64,000 nucleotides of DNA, taken from assembly GCA_034008185.1 (NCBI GenBank), contig CM067081.1:157138258-157202257 (forward strand), in the 5' to 3' direction. This document shows, in pieces, positions 63,001 through 64,000 of the stretch; position 1 is the stretch's first letter; each line of letters starts with the position of its first letter. The DNA is from Gorsachius magnificus (taxonomy: Eukaryota > Chordata > Aves > Pelecaniformes > Ardeidae). The notes beneath the pieces were generated by a model. It saw only the letters and a list, made by a program, of their open reading frames with translations. It was not told the origin of the DNA and made no database searches. The translations under genes were made by a program, and so were the position numbers.

Positions 63001-63136
63001 CCATCCAGCGAAGTATCTGAATGTCTGCACAGACATTCCAACATGGGTCTTCAAAGCTAAAGTGTAGACAGCTCCTGAGTCAATAGACTCTATTGTTGCT
63101 AACTCTTCTTGATGTTCTTCCATCAGGTCTGCAAGT
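53963..63136 (-). CDS. ALDH1L2: ALDH1L2, mitochondrial 10-formyltetrahydrofolate dehydrogenase, C-terminal 411 residues (11 exons)
   Basis: The exons 63136-62986, 62265-62195, 62089-61984, 61600-61513, 60744-60651, 60359-60263, 58768-58670, 57948-57783, 56530-56425, 55241-55042 and 54018-53963 join in one frame to 411 residues and TAA. They form the aldehyde dehydrogenase domain that oxidises the formyl group of 10-formyl-THF to CO2 with NADP+. Visible motifs are IPWNYPLMM and LKPAQ (cofactor side), [18 protein letters not shown] with the general-base Glu at 60326-60328, and GENCIAAGR with the nucleophilic Cys at 58730-58732. Sequence alone does not separate ALDH1L2 from ALDH1L1 with certainty. 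Adjacency to NOPCHAP1 and SLC41A2 decides for L2. The formyltransferase and carrier domains lie beyond the right edge. Confidence 0.96.
55042..55241 (-). CDS. ALDH1L2: ALDH1L2 exon ([22 protein letters not shown])
   Basis: This 200-nt exon reads [38 protein letters not shown] and [19 protein letters not shown]. It continues KQSGFGKDL and ends one base into Gly before GTAAGT. PFGG-KQSG-G is the oligomerisation and core motif of the family. Confidence 0.97.
56425..56530 (-). CDS. ALDH1L2: ALDH1L2 exon ([19 protein letters not shown])
   Basis: This 106-nt exon reads [19 protein letters not shown] then [15 protein letters not shown] plus two bases of Gly. The Glu-Glu/Ser-Phe-Gly-Pro block is invariant in ALDH enzymes. 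The donor is GTATGT. Confidence 0.96.
57783..57948 (-). CDS. ALDH1L2: ALDH1L2 exon ([16 protein letters not shown])
   Basis: This 166-nt exon reads [39 protein letters not shown] and [16 protein letters not shown], ending one base into Gly. The acceptor is ACTCATAG and the donor GTAAAA. Confidence 0.96.
58670..58768 (-). CDS. ALDH1L2: ALDH1L2 exon with catalytic Cys (GENCIAAGR)
   Basis: Exactly 33 codons read [20 protein letters not shown] then [13 protein letters not shown]. The nucleophilic Cys codon is at 58730-58732. Both ends are in phase 0; the donor is GTAAGA. Confidence 0.97.
60263..60359 (-). CDS. ALDH1L2: ALDH1L2 exon with catalytic Glu (LELGGKSP)
   Basis: This 97-nt exon reads [20 protein letters not shown] then [12 protein letters not shown], in phase 0 at its end. 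The Glu of LELGG (60326-60328) is the general base. The donor is GTAATG. Confidence 0.97.
60408..60452 (+). mobile_element. 45-base CR1 tail fragment
   Basis: GACCTCTAGGGGTCCCTTCC then AACCCAAAACATTCTACAAT is the extreme 3' end of a CR1 element. It sits about 50 bases upstream, in gene direction, of the ALDH1L2 exon that starts at 60359. Confidence 0.85.
60651..60744 (-). CDS. ALDH1L2: ALDH1L2 exon ([10 protein letters not shown])
   Basis: This 94-nt exon reads [16 protein letters not shown] then [14 protein letters not shown], with a split Ser codon at its end. GFTGST is the dinucleotide-binding motif of ALDH enzymes. The donor is GTACTC, weaker than consensus. Confidence 0.96.
61513..61600 (-). 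CDS. ALDH1L2: ALDH1L2 exon ([15 protein letters not shown])
   Basis: This 88-nt exon reads [19 protein letters not shown] then [10 protein letters not shown], ending one base into Gly before GTAAAT. The [10 protein letters not shown] block is conserved in ALDH1 proteins. Confidence 0.96.
61984..62089 (-). CDS. ALDH1L2: ALDH1L2 exon (IPWNYPLMM)
   Basis: This 106-nt exon reads [19 protein letters not shown] then [16 protein letters not shown], ending in phase 0. PWN and the Lys of KPAQ are cofactor-binding hallmarks of the ALDH fold. The acceptor is CTTAAG, a weak purine-rich site. Confidence 0.96.
62195..62265 (-). CDS. ALDH1L2: ALDH1L2 exon ([12 protein letters not shown])
   Basis: This 71-nt exon reads [18 protein letters not shown] then KKEPIG. 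The acceptor is TCTTTTAG and the donor GTAAGT. The last codon is split two bases in. Confidence 0.95.
62986..63136 (-). CDS. ALDH1L2: ALDH1L2 exon ([13 protein letters not shown]), followed by a GC donor
   Basis: The exon reads [39 protein letters not shown] and [11 protein letters not shown]. The acceptor is TATTAAAG. The exon ends in phase 0 after CAG, and the intron begins GCAAGT rather than GT. This is the recognised GC-AG class with otherwise perfect donor context. Confidence 0.93.
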
Positions 63137-64000
63137 CTTTAATAAAAGCATTACAAATCCACATCAAAGAGAAGTGACATCTAACCATTGACAGCCTAAA
63201 ATAGTATTTGGTATGGCAAAGACCCATAATTAAAATTGCATTCCCACTGAAGTTGGAGGTGGAGCACTGGAGCCACTGCTCATTAATGTCAGTAAGAGCT
63301 TGAACAATTGCCTGTTAAAGTCTGCAAATGTCTTCATATTGGCTGTAGTAGACACTGGATGAAGACTTGAACAGTGAAAACTTACCCAATTGTTCAATTA
63401 TGGTTTTGTAAATAAAATAATAAGTAGAAAATTTGTACTCTTCTTCTGTTGTACTATAAAGAGCCAATTATAGAAAATCAGACCAGTAAGTAAAAAGCAT
63501 CTTCTAGTTGCATATTCCAAACCTCTGAATCAGCTGGATCTTCAGTTTCCAAATCCTCACAGAAGTTATGCAGAGAGCAGTGTGCAGCAATAAAAGGAAG
63601 GGCAGTGCACCCCTGCACCCAACCAAACTGCCAGACGGTCCTGCCATCCAAATACAGAGCCTGCTACCATCCTGCAGCTGCTCACTGGGTAACTGATCCT
63701 TCATCTGCTGTCTATTCTGGTGTCCAGGGCTAGCCTTCTCTCTACAATAAAGCCTTAATATAGCAGCAGGTATGGGCACACTATTGAAGATTATATTTTT
63801 TGAAGGTGAAAAAAAATTCCTTCTCTTCCCTATGGATAAATATGCAGTCTCCTCAGCACAATTAGCGACTTGGCCAGGACATCCAATAGGAATGTTGATG
63901 AGCCTGCAGACTACGCCCTGCAGAAGGTGTTTGATACACAGGACCTAACCCCTTCATGAGTTACTTGGGGCAGGAAGTTTCATCTCTGTTCAAAATCCTA

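Larger units (their letters stand above)
54019..64000 (-). other. ALDH1L2 introns
   Basis: The ten introns between the listed exons, and the incomplete one from 63137 to the right edge, are AT-rich and mostly unrecognisable. The longest are 54019-55041, 55242-56424, 56531-57782, 57949-58669, 58769-60262 and 60745-61512. The only repeat I recognise is a 45-base CR1 tail at 60408-60452. The last 860 bases of the window show no further ALDH1L2 exon. All introns are GT-AG except 62985-62266, which is GC-AG. Confidence 0.8.

Noticed and set aside
63137..64000. Next upstream ALDH1L2 exon at the right edge
   Set aside because: No sequence encoding the expected region just before LADLM was seen, so it is outside the window.
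1..64000. CRISPR array, operon, prophage, tRNA or rRNA genes
   Set aside because: None seen. The window is vertebrate intron-rich DNA, and the only tRNA-like string is the primer binding site at 16747.

Overview
This is vertebrate nuclear DNA, almost certainly from a bird. Short exons sit in long AT-rich introns and there are two GC-rich promoter islands. The dominant repeats are CR1 LINEs of several ages, with LTRs of avian endogenous retroviruses. A solo LTR of a type I associate with neoavian genomes makes a non-galliform bird more likely, but the species cannot be named from this window.

Three protein-coding genes are present, in the order and orientation I recall for human 12q23.3. (1) SLC41A2, minus strand, fills the left two thirds. 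Seven coding exons (36180 down to 8424) give about the first 418 residues of this magnesium transporter. A probable non-coding first exon lies in the GC-rich island near 43.7-44.6 kb, and the 3' exons are beyond the left edge. (2) NOPCHAP1 (C12orf45), plus strand, has four exons between 46791 and 51649. It encodes a small acidic chaperone adaptor for box C/D snoRNP assembly. It is divergent from SLC41A2, with about 2-3 kb between the two islands. (3) ALDH1L2, minus strand, is tail to tail with NOPCHAP1. Eleven exons (63136 down to 53963) encode the C-terminal aldehyde dehydrogenase part of mitochondrial 10-formyltetrahydrofolate dehydrogenase, with the catalytic Glu and Cys intact. Its 5' half lies beyond the right edge.

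Most of the remaining sequence is intron. The SLC41A2 introns hold a long young CR1 with broken endonuclease and reverse transcriptase reading frames (25.06-27.87 kb), a close relative (42.39-42.85 kb), and other CR1 tails at 0.8, 30.4, 38.8 and 41.0 kb. Very old CR1 fossils lie at 7.1, 14.8 and 31.5 kb. There is a solo LTR with a clean 5-bp target duplication (12.17-12.75 kb), and a probable 5' LTR followed by a serine-tRNA-like primer binding site (15.46-16.77 kb).

No operon, CRISPR array, prokaryotic system or other undescribed multi-gene system is visible. The most useful oddities are a reading-frame conflict in NOPCHAP1 exon 1, a GC-AG intron in ALDH1L2, three upstream ORFs in the SLC41A2 leader, a perfect 26-bp palindrome between the divergent promoters, and the LTR insertions. 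All exon limits were set by reading splice sites and matching protein families from memory; no database search was run.
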